Both the position numbers and the translations under genes were made by a program. Below are positions 29,834-39,204 of a stretch of DNA of 64,000 nucleotides, one piece after another (the stretch's first letter is position 1; each line of letters starts with the position of its first letter). Source of the DNA: Allorhizobium sonneratiae (GTDB taxonomy: Bacteria; Pseudomonadota; Alphaproteobacteria; Rhizobiales; Rhizobiaceae); assembly GCF_023700755.1 (NCBI RefSeq), contig NZ_JAMKOJ010000001.1, forward strand, positions 496,001-560,000, read 5' to 3'. The notes under the pieces are model-generated. The model was not told the origin of the DNA and made no database searches. It saw nothing but the letters and a program-made list of their open reading frames with translations.

Positions 29834-30151
29834 ATGGTAGCCAACGATTTGTCCGAACACTCAAATGCCGCTGCAAGTCTTTTGACGGCCATGGCCAATC
29901 CAAAGCGCTTGATGATTTTGTGCAGTCTGGTTCAGGGTGAGGTTCCTGTCGGTGTTCTGGCAACTCAGGTTGGCTTGAGCCAGTCTGCTTTGTCTCAGCA
30001 TCTGTCTAAGCTGAGAGCACAAAAGCTGGTTAAAACACGCCGTGATGCCCAGACGATCTATTATTCGAGCACCTCAGATGCTGTGCTCAAGATTCTGAAT
30101 ACGCTTGAAGGGATTTTCTGCGAGCGGGGAGTGAGCCTTAACGCTGCCTAA
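29834..30151 (+). CDS. ArsR-family regulator, NolR-like
   Basis: A 105-residue winged-helix repressor. The core AMANPKRLMILCSLVQGEVPVGVLATQVGLSQSALSQHLSKLRAQKLVKTRRDAQTIYYSS closely resembles rhizobial NolR, a global repressor of nodulation and other genes. The recognition helix (LSQSALSQHLSKLRAQ) is intact. The ELCVC-type metal site of metal-sensing ArsR proteins is missing, although a single Cys sits in LCSLV. It is shorter than NolR at both ends as I recall that protein. It is isolated, flanked by AT-rich DNA, with no nod genes in the window, so the symbol is withheld. Confidence 0.85.
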   Translation: MVANDLSEHSNAAASLLTAMANPKRLMILCSLVQGEVPVGVLATQVGLSQSALSQHLSKLRAQKLVKTRRDAQTIYYSSTSDAVLKILNTLEGIFCERGVSLNAA

Positions 30152-30642
30152 TATGATAACGCTTTCATTGAAGCGGTTTCTAATTAACGGCGTGAGCTTG
30201 CTCGATTGATATGGACTTTGGTCTCGCTCAAAACGGACTTGCAACGAGGAATGTTGCAGAACGTCTTGATCGGATTAAAACGACATGCTCCCTAGAGTTT
30301 CAGTGTTTCTCGGAAATACTGAAACTCTCTAAATCTTTGTTTATACGCATTAACAGACGAAAAATCCTAGTACACTGCTTTCGCAGTAGACCCTTATCAA
30401 TTTCAAGCCGCCAAAACTCGAAGAACTGAAAGCTTTGCACGAGGCTGATAATGTCATTCTCGCATAGGCCGAGGCTTTTGAAATCCTGAGATATTTTACA
30501 GCGCCGAACGTTTTATCAAGCGCAAAAGGACGCTGTAACCTTTTGAATATTATGCAGTGGCGATGCTTTGTTTGAAGCGCCACATAAGGCATAACCTTCC
30601 GAACCCAAGGCTTACTATTCATCGCTATGGCGGGTCTATTGG
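30152..30642. other. Intergenic region with two stem-loops
   Basis: No supportable gene in about 490 bp. It contains a perfect 11-bp stem (30294-30304 with 30318-30328; AGAGTTTCAGT / ACTGAAACTCT). A second hairpin has TTACAGCG / CGCTGTAA arms (30496-30503 with 30531-30538), close to the ACAGCG/CGCTGT outer arms of the 83-bp repeat. Confidence 0.6.
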
Positions 30643-31359
30643 TTAAATCAATTTTAGTCGTATTGCCTGTGCTACCAATTGTGTTCGGTTTACACAATCG
30701 AGCTTTTTAATGGCGCTGGTCATGTAAGCATTGATTGTATGGTCGGACAGCGACAGAATCTGGGCTATTTCACTTGAGGTCTTTCCTTGGGCCGTCCAGC
30801 GGACGACTTCGAGTTCGCGGCTGGACAATATATCGGCATTGGCGGCTTCAAGACGCCGCAGACGGTCATATTGATCGAAGGTCTCGATCGCCATAACAGT
30901 CAGGAGATTGATTTCTTCCTGTTCAAGAGCGGGCCGATTACCGTCAAATCGCAGGATGAATCGTTGAGAATCGACAGAACTCACCAGAATTGCCAATCCT
31001 GTTTTGAGATTGAAGCGCAATAACAGGTCTTTCAGTCCTTCCGGCCAGTTCCATTCGATCCCGGCCACGCCCTCATTTCCGAGATGCCAGGTTTGCGGCA
31101 GGATAGATTGAGAAAAAGACGGCATGACAGGGCAATGGCGAATATACTGACAGCGATCGAACTCACGCCCGAATTCGAGCGGCAATGTCGTGTCCTGTAC
31201 GAGAGGGAGAAGGCACAAATCGCCAACGCCTGGTTTGAGCATGATCGTGGCATGATTCATCTCGAAAAGCTTGGCAATTTCGCGCAGGATTGCAACACAA
31301 CTCTCACGTGAGGTTGCGGCCAAAATTTCCTTTTTGAAATAAGCCTGTTTGTCGATCAT
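30643..31359 (-). CDS. LuxR-type regulator (solo) with divergent ligand pocket
   Basis: A 238-residue protein with an N-terminal autoinducer-binding-like domain (~20-160) and a C-terminal GerE/LuxR helix-turn-helix (~178-238: LSSRELEVVRWTAQGKTSSEIAQILSLSDHTINAYMTSAIKKLD). The HTH resembles rhizobial ExpR-type regulators. Aligned by eye to TraR, pocket residues differ: Trp57 is Phe63, Tyr61 is Phe67 and the key Asp70 is Cys76, while Pro71, Trp85 and Gly113 equivalents (Pro77, Trp91, Gly121) remain. No luxI synthase gene is in the window. It may therefore sense something other than a classical acyl-homoserine lactone, or act ligand-free. Confidence 0.85.
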   Translation of the reverse strand: MIDKQAYFKKEILAATSRESCVAILREIAKLFEMNHATIMLKPGVGDLCLLPLVQDTTLPLEFGREFDRCQYIRHCPVMPSFSQSILPQTWHLGNEGVAGIEWNWPEGLKDLLLRFNLKTGLAILVSSVDSQRFILRFDGNRPALEQEEINLLTVMAIETFDQYDRLRRLEAANADILSSRELEVVRWTAQGKTSSEIAQILSLSDHTINAYMTSAIKKLDCVNRTQLVAQAIRLKLI

Positions 31360-31960
31360 TGTGTTGAGAAAAATTCTTCCATGCTCTTATAGTTTTTTTG
31401 TAACAGATAACATATGCCCTGAAAAGCATGGGGTTTGGGGCATCTAGACTTTTCCAGTCATTCATCCGACAATGATTTTAATGCTTCACTGCGCCCGTAT
31501 ATTGTATTTTATTAAGTGTAGTCTAAATTATAAATACAATTATAAGTATAATTTGTTCAGTGTCGAATTCGGTTTGGTATAGAGCAGCAGCACCAAGGCC
31601 TGAATTTTTGTTTTCCAACCAAAAAGAGATGATGCGGCGATAGGCTTAAAACATGGTGGGTCCTTGTCTCGAATGTATCCATAAGAGATAAACGAGAAAA
31701 GGAATGATAAGTCGCGCAGGATTTAAGGCGGACTTATTCAGAAAAATTATCCTGTTGTGGTGTGGTTCTTTTGTAAAACGCACCAATCTTCAGGGCGTAT
31801 TTGCGGACGAAGAACCATTTTCCACTTTTTCAGAACGATGCTCTAAAATCTGCCAGAAAGGACGAAAGGTCTGGGGAAGGTGAGAAATTGCGCTTGCAGC
31901 CTGGCCTGATTCAGCAAACAGTCCCGGCATGACAATGGCCGCCAGTCAAGGGGTAGTAAA
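31360..31960. other. 601-bp intergenic region upstream of fhs
   Basis: Divergent control region between the LuxR solo and fhs. It is AT-rich near the LuxR start (31380-31560) and becomes GC-rich before fhs. I see no gene, no clear riboswitch fold and no recognisable operator. A GGGG ribosome-binding stretch precedes the fhs GTG start. Confidence 0.6.
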
Positions 31961-33631
31961 GTGACGTCAGATATCGAGATAGCGCGCAGGGCGGAAAAAT
32001 TGCCGATTGCGGCGATTGGTGCAAAGCTCGGTCTTGGTGTCGACGATCTTGTGCCCTATGGCCATGATAAGGCCAAGGTCTCGGCTGACTGTCTTGATCG
32101 TCTGCAGACAGGCCAGGATGGCCGACTCATTCTGGTGACCGCAATCAACCCGACACCGGCAGGCGAGGGCAAGACCACCACGACGGTCGGGCTTGTCGAC
32201 GGGCTTAACCGCATCGGCCGCAAGGCGGTGGTCTGTATCCGCGAGCCGTCGCTCGGCCCCTGTTTCGGTATCAAGGGTGGCGCTGCCGGCGGTGGCCATG
32301 CCCAAGTGGTGCCGATGGAAGACATCAACCTGCATTTTACCGGCGATTTCCATGCCATCACCTCGGCGCATAATCTGCTGTCGGCGATGATCGACAACCA
32401 TATCTATTGGGGCAATGGCGAAAACATTGACACGCGGCGCATCACCTGGCGGCGGGTTGTCGATATGAACGACCGGGCGCTGCGCCAGATCGTCGCCCCG
32501 CTCGGCGGCCCACGCAACGGTTTTCCGCGCGAGACCGGTTTCGACATCACGGTTGCCTCGGAAGTCATGGCTATCCTGTGTCTGGCAAAGGATGTTGAGG
32601 ATCTTCAGCAGCGTCTCGGTGCAATTGTTATCGGTTATCGTTATGACAAGAGCCCGGTCTTTGCCCGCGATATCAAGGCCGATGGGGCCATGGCCGTGCT
32701 GCTCAAGGATGCTTTACAGCCCAATCTGGTGCAGACGCTGGAAAACAATCCAGCCTTTGTTCATGGCGGTCCCTTTGCCAATATCGCCCATGGTTGCAAT
32801 TCGGTGGTGGCGACAAAGGCGGCACTGAAGCTTGCTGATTATGTTGTGACCGAAGCCGGGTTCGGGGCCGATCTCGGGGCGGAAAAATTCTTTGACATCA
32901 AATGTCGCAAGGCGGGGCTGAAGCCGGCTGCTGCGGTGATCGTCGCCACCATTCGGGCGCTGAAGATGAATGGCGGCGTCGCCAAAGCTGATCTCGGTCT
33001 TGAGAATGTCGAGGCCCTGAAGAAAGGCGCCGTCAATCTCGGTCGACATATCGACAATGTCCGTTCTTTCGGCGTACCGGTGATCGTGGCGATCAACCAT
33101 TTTACCACCGACAGTGATGCGGAAGTGGCGGCCATTCAGGAATATGCCGCAGGGCTTGGCGTCGAGGCGGTGCTGTGCCGCCATTGGGCCGAAGGCGGCA
33201 AGGGTATCGAGGAACTGGCGCAAAAGATTGCGGCTCTGGCCGACAGCGATCAGGCCGATTTTCAGCCACTCTATCCCGACGAGATGCCGTTGCTCGACAA
33301 GATCGAAACCGTGGCGAAACGCATTTACCGGGCGGGCGGGATTGCTGTGGAGCGTGCCGTGAAGGAGCAATTGGTGCAATTCGAAGCCATGGGCTATGGC
33401 CATCTGCCAGTCTGCATTGCCAAGACACAATATTCCTTCTCCACCGATCCGACGCTGCTTGGCGCGCCGGAAGGTCATATCGTGCCGGTGCGCGAGGTGC
33501 GGCTTTCTGCCGGTGCAGGCTTTGTCGTCGCGGTGACCGGCGATATCATGACGATGCCCGGCCTGCCGCGCGTGCCCGCGGCCGAACATATTCACCTCGA
33601 TTCGGATGGGTTTGTCGAAGGGCTGTTCTGA
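31961..33631 (+). CDS. fhs: Formate-tetrahydrofolate ligase
   Basis: A 556-residue ATP-dependent enzyme making 10-formyl-THF from formate and THF for one-carbon metabolism. The P-loop-like [12 protein letters not shown] (residues ~64-75) and family blocks [49 protein letters not shown] and [15 protein letters not shown] are all present. The start is GTG at 31961 after AAGGGG. The 3' end overlaps the convergent extensin-like gene by 40 bases, so the two transcripts must collide or be antisense at their tails. Confidence 0.96.
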   Translation: MTSDIEIARRAEKLPIAAIGAKLGLGVDDLVPYGHDKAKVSADCLDRLQTGQDGRLILVTAINPTPAGEGKTTTTVGLVDGLNRIGRKAVVCIREPSLGPCFGIKGGAAGGGHAQVVPMEDINLHFTGDFHAITSAHNLLSAMIDNHIYWGNGENIDTRRITWRRVVDMNDRALRQIVAPLGGPRNGFPRETGFDITVASEVMAILCLAKDVEDLQQRLGAIVIGYRYDKSPVFARDIKADGAMAVLLKDALQPNLVQTLENNPAFVHGGPFANIAHGCNSVVATKAALKLADYVVTEAGFGADLGAEKFFDIKCRKAGLKPAAAVIVATIRALKMNGGVAKADLGLENVEALKKGAVNLGRHIDNVRSFGVPVIVAINHFTTDSDAEVAAIQEYAAGLGVEAVLCRHWAEGGKGIEELAQKIAALADSDQADFQPLYPDEMPLLDKIETVAKRIYRAGGIAVERAVKEQLVQFEAMGYGHLPVCIAKTQYSFSTDPTLLGAPEGHIVPVREVRLSAGAGFVVAVTGDIMTMPGLPRVPAAEHIHLDSDGFVEGLF

Positions 33632-34485
33632 TCCGGCTGTGCAGGCTCTTCGACCGGAAAGCGGCAGAAGCGACCGTCATGCCTGCGCTTGATCAGGTCG
33701 AGATGCATATGGGTCTGGTGCGTCGGATCGCTGCCCGGTGACAGCACGGTGGTGAAATAGAGGCAGGCAGAAGCATTCAGCGTGCGCTGGAAAGCGGCTT
33801 CCATGCTGGTCGCCTTTTCCGGGGCGATCACCATATCCACCTTGCCCTTTTCAAATTCCAGCGCGGCAATATCAATGGCATTGCCGCGTGCATGTTCGGA
33901 CATCTTGCCGGTGGCGGCGCTGTTTCTGTTGCGGCAGACATAGGAAGAGGCCTGCTCGACACCGATAAGCCTGCCCTTGTCCGGCATGGCCTCTTTTGTC
34001 GCCGGGATCACCATGGTTTTCAGCCATTGCGACAGTTCCAGTGCCGCCTCGCAGCGAAAGGTCGCTGCCGGTTTCAACGCGACACCGGGAAGAATGGCCG
34101 TGACCTTGACCGGTCTGTCGATGCCGCAGCCATGACCGTCGTCGATCCTTGGCAATTCTTCAAAGACGACACCCTGCTGTTTCAGTCCGCTCAGGCATTG
34201 GGCATATTCCGCCGGGTCTTCAGTGGCAATTGCAGGTTCTGGTTCGGCTGGTGTTTGCTCTGTGGCTTTGGGGTGGTCGGTCTTCTCCGGGGCCGGTTGC
34301 GGCTGATCTTGCCCATGGGCATCGGACGTTTGCGGGGCTTCAGGCTTTGCCTGCGGCAGAGGCGCGTCCTGTGCAGGCTCTTCCGTTTCCGATGCGGGTT
34401 TTTCCCTCGGCAGCGGACCTTTTTCAGGCAGGGTTGCGCCCAGCAGGATCAGCATCAGAAACGGGATCGGCCATGAATGTCGCAT
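33592..34485 (-). CDS. Extensin-like C-terminal domain protein, secreted
   Basis: A 297-residue protein. A hydrophobic leader ([20 protein letters not shown]) is followed by ~80 residues rich in Pro, Glu, Gln and Lys ([20 protein letters not shown]), then the extensin-like domain. That domain shows [52 protein letters not shown] and HQTHMHLDL. The conserved His/Asp set resembles D,D-carboxypeptidase-like metallopeptidases (M15-like), so cell-wall processing is plausible. The start at 34485 was chosen for its signal sequence; the open frame continues far upstream, but across the trp leader, and is a shadow. Confidence 0.83.
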   Translation of the reverse strand: MRHSWPIPFLMLILLGATLPEKGPLPREKPASETEEPAQDAPLPQAKPEAPQTSDAHGQDQPQPAPEKTDHPKATEQTPAEPEPAIATEDPAEYAQCLSGLKQQGVVFEELPRIDDGHGCGIDRPVKVTAILPGVALKPAATFRCEAALELSQWLKTMVIPATKEAMPDKGRLIGVEQASSYVCRNRNSAATGKMSEHARGNAIDIAALEFEKGKVDMVIAPEKATSMEAAFQRTLNASACLYFTTVLSPGSDPTHQTHMHLDLIKRRHDGRFCRFPVEEPAQPDQNSPSTNPSESR

Positions 34486-34602
34486 GTTTCGTCCTTTTTG
34501 CTGAAAAGGCAACGCGTGAGAGGGCAAATGGTTGCCGGATGACCTTTCGACCTTGAAAATGCCGCTTGCGCCGCTGGCGACCTCGGGGTAAGGATTTTGC
34601 CC

Positions 34603-34647
34603 ATGAAAATCGTTTTGAACATGATGGCTTGGTGGTGGCTGCATTAA
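34603..34647 (+). CDS. trpL: Trp leader peptide TrpL (14 aa)
   Basis: Reads MKIVLNMMAWWWLH: three consecutive Trp codons (TGGTGGTGG), as in attenuated trp operons of rhizobia. It lies 115 bases before trpE(G) and about 40 bases before a terminator. Ribosome stalling at the Trp codons when charged tRNA-Trp is scarce would favour the antiterminator. In S. meliloti the terminated leader RNA and the leader peptide also act in trans on other mRNAs. Confidence 0.93.
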   Translation: MKIVLNMMAWWWLH

Positions 34648-34686
34648 AGCGGCTCGACCAGTCATGTCCGGATGAATGATTGAAAC

Positions 34687-34717
34687 AAGCCGCCCCGAAA
34701 GCTGAGGCGGCTTTTTT
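34687..34717 (+). terminator. trp attenuator terminator
   Basis: Stem AAGCCGCC (34687-34694) with GGCGGCTT (34706-34713), followed directly by T residues to 34717. The upstream segment AGCGGCT, at the leader stop codon, can pair with AGCCGC of the left arm to make a competing antiterminator. Confidence 0.9.
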
Positions 34718-34761
34718 GTTATGGCCGCCCGGGGACTGGCCAGAACGAGGAGTGTTGACCC

Positions 34762-36948
34762 ATGGTGACGATTGTGGATGGCGACGGCGAGACTTATGAA
34801 ACCCGCGGCGGCGTCAAGGTCACGCGCAAGCGCCGCCCCACGCCCTATCAGGATGCCGTTTCGACCTATGTCGACAAGCTTGATGAGCGGCGTGGTGCCG
34901 TGTTTTCCTCCAATTACGAATATCCCGGGCGCTATACCCGCTGGGACACGGCGATTGTCGATCCGCCGCTTGGCATTTCGAGCTTCGGGCGTGCGCTGTG
35001 GATCGAGGCCTATAACGGGCGCGGCGAAGTGCTGCTCACCTTCATTGCCGAGGCTTTGAAGGATCTGACCGACGTGACCCTCGGCAAGCGCACGGCGAAC
35101 CGTCTTGATCTGACCGTAAACCGTCCGGATCGCGCCTTTACCGAGGAGGAGCGCTCCAAGGTGCCGACCGTGTTCACGGTGCTGCGTGCCATCACCGATC
35201 TTTTCCATTCCGAGGCCGACAGCAGCATCGGGCTGTTCGGTGCCTTTGGCTACGATCTCGCCTTTCAGTTCGATGCCATCGATCTGAAGCTTCAGCGCCC
35301 GGATGACCAGCGCGACATGGTGCTGTTCCTGCCCGATGAAATTCTGGTGGTGGACCATTATTCCGCCAAGGCCTGGATCGACCGGTATGATTTTGCAAAA
35401 GGCGGCGTTACCACCGAGGGCAAGGCGGAAGAGATTGCCCCGGAACCGTTCCGGCCGACGGATGTCATCCCACCGCGCGGCGATCATCGTCCCGGCGAAT
35501 ATGCCGAACTGGTGGTGAAAGCCAAGGAAAGCTTCCGCAAGGGCGACCTGTTTGAGGTTGTGCCGGGGCAGAAATTCATGGAGCGCTGCGACAGCAGGCC
35601 ATCGGCGATCTCCAAGCGGCTGAAGGAGATCAATCCGTCGCCCTATTCCTTCTTCATCAATCTTGGTGCTCAGGAATATCTGGTCGGGGCCTCGCCGGAA
35701 ATGTTCGTGCGCGTCTCAGGCCGGCGCATCGAGACCTGCCCGATTTCCGGCACGATCAAGCGCGGCGACGATCCGATTGCCGACAGCGAACAGATTCTGA
35801 AGCTGTTGAATTCCAAGAAAGACGAATCCGAGCTGACCATGTGTTCGGATGTGGACCGCAATGACAAGAGCCGGGTCTGCGAGCCGGGCTCGGTCAAGGT
35901 CATCGGTCGCCGCCAGATCGAGATGTATTCGCGCCTCATTCATACAGTGGACCATATCGAAGGCCGCTTGCGCGATGGCATGGATGCCTTTGATGCTTTC
36001 CTTTCTCATGCCTGGGCAGTGACGGTGACCGGCGCGCCAAAGCTTTGGGCGATGCGCTTCATCGAGGCGCATGAGAAGAGCCCGCGCGCCTGGTATGGCG
36101 GGGCGGTTGGCATGGTCGGCTTCAATGGCGACATGAATACCGGACTGACGCTCAGAACCGTGCGGATCAAGGACGGTATTGCCGAGGTGCGGGCCGGGGC
36201 GACGCTGCTGAATGACAGCGACCCGCAGGAGGAAGAGGCCGAAACCGAGTTGAAGGCATCCGCCATGATTGCAGCCATTCTCGATGCCAAGACAGGCCAC
36301 AATGCCAAGGCAAAGCGCGATGTCGCTGATGTTGGCAAGGGCGTAAATATCCTGCTGGTGGACCATGAGGACAGTTTCGTCCATACGCTCGCCAATTATT
36401 TCCGCCAGACCGGGGCGAATGTCAGCACGGTGCGCACACCGGTGGCAGAAGAGCTGTTCGACCGGCTGAAGCCCGATCTGGTGGTCTTGTCGCCCGGACC
36501 GGGTTCGCCGTCTGATTTCGATTGCACGGCGACGATTAGAAAAGCGCGGGCGCGCAATCTGCCGATCTTCGGTGTTTGCCTCGGGCTTCAGGCGTTGACG
36601 GAGGCCTATGGCGGCACGTTGCGCCAGTTGGACATTCCCATGCATGGCAAGCCCTCGCGCATCAAGGTGCTGGAGCCGGGCACGGTCTTTGCCGGGCTGG
36701 CGCAGGAGGTGACGGTCGGTCGCTATCACTCGATTTATGCCGATCCGGCAACATTGCCTGAGGATTTCATCGTCACGGCCAAGACCGATGACGGCGTGAT
36801 CATGGGCATTGAGCATAAGCGCGAGCCGGTGGCGGCGGTGCAGTTCCACCCGGAATCGATCATGACGTTGGGTCAGGATGCCGGGATGCGGATGATCGAG
36901 AATGTGGTGGCAACGCTGTCGCGACGCTCGAAAGAACAGGCGGCATGA
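34762..36948 (+). CDS. trpE(G): Anthranilate synthase, fused TrpE-TrpG
   Basis: A 728-residue fusion, standard in Rhizobiales, making anthranilate from chorismate and glutamine. Residues ~1-515 are the TrpE component, with the chorismate-binding blocks [55 protein letters not shown] and AVTVTGAPK. Residues ~530-728 are the class I glutamine amidotransferase: [13 protein letters not shown], the nucleophile Cys606 in FGVCLGLQ, and the His-Glu pair in VQFHPESIM. Control is by the trpL attenuator. The ATG at 34762 follows GAGGAG. The stop overlaps the next gene by ATGA. Confidence 0.97.
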   Translation: MVTIVDGDGETYETRGGVKVTRKRRPTPYQDAVSTYVDKLDERRGAVFSSNYEYPGRYTRWDTAIVDPPLGISSFGRALWIEAYNGRGEVLLTFIAEALKDLTDVTLGKRTANRLDLTVNRPDRAFTEEERSKVPTVFTVLRAITDLFHSEADSSIGLFGAFGYDLAFQFDAIDLKLQRPDDQRDMVLFLPDEILVVDHYSAKAWIDRYDFAKGGVTTEGKAEEIAPEPFRPTDVIPPRGDHRPGEYAELVVKAKESFRKGDLFEVVPGQKFMERCDSRPSAISKRLKEINPSPYSFFINLGAQEYLVGASPEMFVRVSGRRIETCPISGTIKRGDDPIADSEQILKLLNSKKDESELTMCSDVDRNDKSRVCEPGSVKVIGRRQIEMYSRLIHTVDHIEGRLRDGMDAFDAFLSHAWAVTVTGAPKLWAMRFIEAHEKSPRAWYGGAVGMVGFNGDMNTGLTLRTVRIKDGIAEVRAGATLLNDSDPQEEEAETELKASAMIAAILDAKTGHNAKAKRDVADVGKGVNILLVDHEDSFVHTLANYFRQTGANVSTVRTPVAEELFDRLKPDLVVLSPGPGSPSDFDCTATIRKARARNLPIFGVCLGLQALTEAYGGTLRQLDIPMHGKPSRIKVLEPGTVFAGLAQEVTVGRYHSIYADPATLPEDFIVTAKTDDGVIMGIEHKREPVAAVQFHPESIMTLGQDAGMRMIENVVATLSRRSKEQAA

Positions 36949-37448
36949 GCGAGATCGTCATCGAAGCGATGCAGCCTGCCTATATCGAGAGTTTCCGCGA
37001 GGCTCTTGACAGCGTGGCAAAGGAGCGGCGCTATCTTAGCCTTCTTGAGGCGCCGCCGCTGGAACGGGCGGAGGCTTTCGTGCGCGGACAGCTCGAAAAA
37101 GGCAATCCGCAATTCGTGGCGCTGGACAACGAACGGGTCGTCGGCTGGTGCGATATCCGTCGCCATGAGCGGGAGACACAGGCCCATCGTGGTCTTCTCG
37201 GCATGGGTATCATTGACGGCTATCGGGACAAGGGCATAGGCCGTGAGCTGCTGGGCAGGACCATGAATGCGGTGCGTCGTATGGGGCTGCATCGGATCGA
37301 ACTGGAAGTCTATGCCGACAACCAGCGTGCCATCAGGCTTTATGAACGCTTTGGCTTTCTGCGCGAAGGGCTGATGCGCGATGCGGTTTTTCTCGACGGG
37401 CGCTTTGTTGATCTGGTGCTGATGGCACTGATTTTTCCCGTTGTGTAG
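36945..37448 (+). CDS. GNAT family N-acetyltransferase
   Basis: A 167-residue acetyltransferase. Motif [32 protein letters not shown] provides the acetyl-CoA pyrophosphate loop; motif [28 protein letters not shown] is RimJ/SpeG-like. It starts within the trpE(G) stop (ATGA), so it is translationally coupled to tryptophan synthesis and will share trpL control. The substrate is unknown. Coupling to trpE(G) may be incidental. Confidence 0.85.
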   Translation: MSEIVIEAMQPAYIESFREALDSVAKERRYLSLLEAPPLERAEAFVRGQLEKGNPQFVALDNERVVGWCDIRRHERETQAHRGLLGMGIIDGYRDKGIGRELLGRTMNAVRRMGLHRIELEVYADNQRAIRLYERFGFLREGLMRDAVFLDGRFVDLVLMALIFPVV

Positions 37449-37645
37449 AGATTGTCTTAATTAGAAATATCTACTGTTCAGCATCACGTTTTGGATGAAA
37501 GACATTCGGCCTTTGACAGACGGGCCGAATTCGACCATATCAGCCAGACGAGAAACCGTCCGACCCTTTGCGGGGCAGGGCGGTTTTGCCGTTTTAGCGG
37601 ACCATTTTCTGCAAGTGGTTTGCAAAAGCAGGCTCGGGAACAAGC

Positions 37646-37803
37646 AGGCCCAGGAAAAGTGCGAAGCGGTTTTCCGCCCGGGGCCTGCGGAGAATAAAGC
37701 CAGGCCCAGGAAAAGTGCGAAGCGGTTTTCCGCCCGGGGCCTGCGGAGAATAAAGCCAGGCCCAGGAAAAGTGTGAAGCGGTTTTCCGCCCGGGCCTGCG
37801 GAG
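37646..37803. repeat. Three tandem copies of a 56-bp unit
   Basis: Units begin at 37646, 37702 and 37758; the first two are identical and the third differs by a few bases and is slightly shorter. Each holds GGAAAAGTGCGAAGCGG and a GCGGTTTTCCGC palindrome and can fold with outer GGCCC/GGGCC pairing. The array fills much of the gap between the GNAT and CDF genes and contains no spacers. All frames across it are repetitive artefacts. Confidence 0.9.
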
Positions 37804-37828
37804 ACAAACCATAGACAGGAGTTGAGCG

Positions 37829-38743
37829 ATGTCGGATCAGGACCCGATTGTCAAAAAACTGGCCTTATGGGGCATTCCGCTTTCCATTGCGGTTCTGGGG
37901 CTGAAGCTTCTGGCCTGGTATGTCACCGGTTCGGTGGCGCTGCTGTCGGATGGGCTGGAATCCACCGTCAATGTCGTTGCTGCCATCATGGCCTTCGTGG
38001 TGATCGGCTATGCGCAAAAGCCTGCCGATCACGACCATCCCTATGGCCATCACAAGGCGGAATATATTTCGGCGGTGGTCGAGGGCGTGCTGATCGTGAT
38101 TGCGGCACTGCTGATCATCAAGGAGGCGGTGGCCTCGCTGGAAGCGCCGAAAATGCTCGATGCGCCGGTCGAGGGGCTGGCGATCAATTTTACGGCCGCC
38201 GTCATCAATGCGGTCTGGGCGCAGGTGTTGATGCGGTCTGGGCGCAAGCATCGTTCTCCGGCGCTGACGGCGGATGGCCAGCATATTTTCTCCGATGTGG
38301 TGACGTCGGCTGGTGTGCTGGTCGGGCTTGTTCTGGTGGTGCTGACCGGCTATGCCATTCTCGATCCGGTTCTGGCCATTCTGGTGGGATGCAACATCAT
38401 TTTTCAGGGATGGAAGGTGATTTCCCATTCCATTGACGGGCTGATGGACAAGGCGGTGGAACCTGCCGAAGAGGGGGCGATCAAGCAGGCGATTGCCGAC
38501 AATGCCGCAGGCTCGATTGGCGTCCATTATCTGCGCACGCGGCGCGCTGGCGCTGCCACCTTTGTCGGTTTCGATCTGGTGGTTCCGGCCGGAATGTCGG
38601 TGGGCGAATCGCATGTGATCTGCGACCGGCTGGAGGCGGCGGTGAAGGCCGTGCAGCCCGGCGCGCGGGTGACGATCCATGTGGAGCCGGAAAGCGAAAA
38701 GGCCCATGGTGTGGGCATCGAGGTTGAAGGAGCAAAATCATGA
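37829..38743 (+). CDS. Cation diffusion facilitator (CDF) metal exporter
   Basis: A 304-residue inner-membrane antiporter exporting Zn, Fe, Mn or similar ions. The first metal site is in helix 2 (LLSDGLEST) and the partner HxxxD in helix 5 ([14 protein letters not shown]). [16 protein letters not shown] loop gives further His/Asp ligands, and a C-terminal cytoplasmic domain follows ([24 protein letters not shown]...[10 protein letters not shown]). The DxxxS + HxxxD arrangement makes metal specificity hard to predict. The stop overlaps queF by ATGA. Confidence 0.88.
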   Translation: MSDQDPIVKKLALWGIPLSIAVLGLKLLAWYVTGSVALLSDGLESTVNVVAAIMAFVVIGYAQKPADHDHPYGHHKAEYISAVVEGVLIVIAALLIIKEAVASLEAPKMLDAPVEGLAINFTAAVINAVWAQVLMRSGRKHRSPALTADGQHIFSDVVTSAGVLVGLVLVVLTGYAILDPVLAILVGCNIIFQGWKVISHSIDGLMDKAVEPAEEGAIKQAIADNAAGSIGVHYLRTRRAGAATFVGFDLVVPAGMSVGESHVICDRLEAAVKAVQPGARVTIHVEPESEKAHGVGIEVEGAKS

Positions 38744-39204
38744 GCAAGACGGATGTATCCGGCCTGACCCAGCTTGGCCAGCAGACGGAAGCCCCCACCA
38801 GCCCGGAAACGGCGGTGATGGAGCGGGTGCCGAACGGCAATGCCGGAACCGATTACGTGGTGCGCTTCACCGCGCCGGAATTTACCTCGCTCTGCCCGAT
38901 GACCGGGCAGCCGGATTTTGCCCATATCGTCATCGATTATATTCCCGGCGAGTTTCTGGTGGAGTCGAAATCGCTGAAACTCTTCCTGTTTTCCTTCCGC
39001 AATCATGGCGCGTTCCATGAGGATTGCTCGGTCTATATCGCCAAGCGCCTCGTTGATCTCCTTCAGCCGAAATGGCTGAGGATCGGCGCCTACTGGTATC
39101 CGCGCGGCGGCATTCCCATCGATGTCTTCTGGCAGACCGGCGAAGCGCCCAAGGGGGTGTGGCTGCCGGATCAGGGTGTGCCGACCTATCGCGGGCGCGG
39201 CTAA
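38740..39204 (+). CDS. queF: NADPH-dependent 7-cyano-7-deazaguanine reductase QueF
   Basis: A 154-residue enzyme reducing preQ0 to preQ1 in queuosine synthesis. The catalytic Cys52 is in [20 protein letters not shown], with Asp59 as proton donor, followed by the nucleotide-binding [21 protein letters not shown] motif. Short unimodular type, as usual in alphaproteobacteria. No preQ1 riboswitch is evident because the gene is coupled to the CDF gene. The stop overlaps the convergent MocR gene by four bases. Confidence 0.95.
   Translation: MSKTDVSGLTQLGQQTEAPTSPETAVMERVPNGNAGTDYVVRFTAPEFTSLCPMTGQPDFAHIVIDYIPGEFLVESKSLKLFLFSFRNHGAFHEDCSVYIAKRLVDLLQPKWLRIGAYWYPRGGIPIDVFWQTGEAPKGVWLPDQGVPTYRGRG

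Noticed and set aside
31360..31960. Riboswitch upstream of fhs
   Set aside because: I looked for a folded aptamer and terminator in the 600-bp leader and found no convincing pairing pattern.
34486..35487. Upstream extension of the extensin-like frame
   Set aside because: It would run antisense across trpL and trpE(G) and would bury the signal peptide that starts at 34485.
37646..37803. Possible CRISPR array
   Set aside because: The 56-bp units follow one another directly with no unique spacers, and no cas gene is nearby.
37594..37812. Repeat-peptide frames across the 56-bp array
   Set aside because: They arise because the unit is translated repeatedly; no start signal or independent support.
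38600..38740. preQ1 riboswitch before queF
   Set aside because: queF overlaps the CDF gene by ATGA, leaving no leader; no aptamer-like fold was seen.
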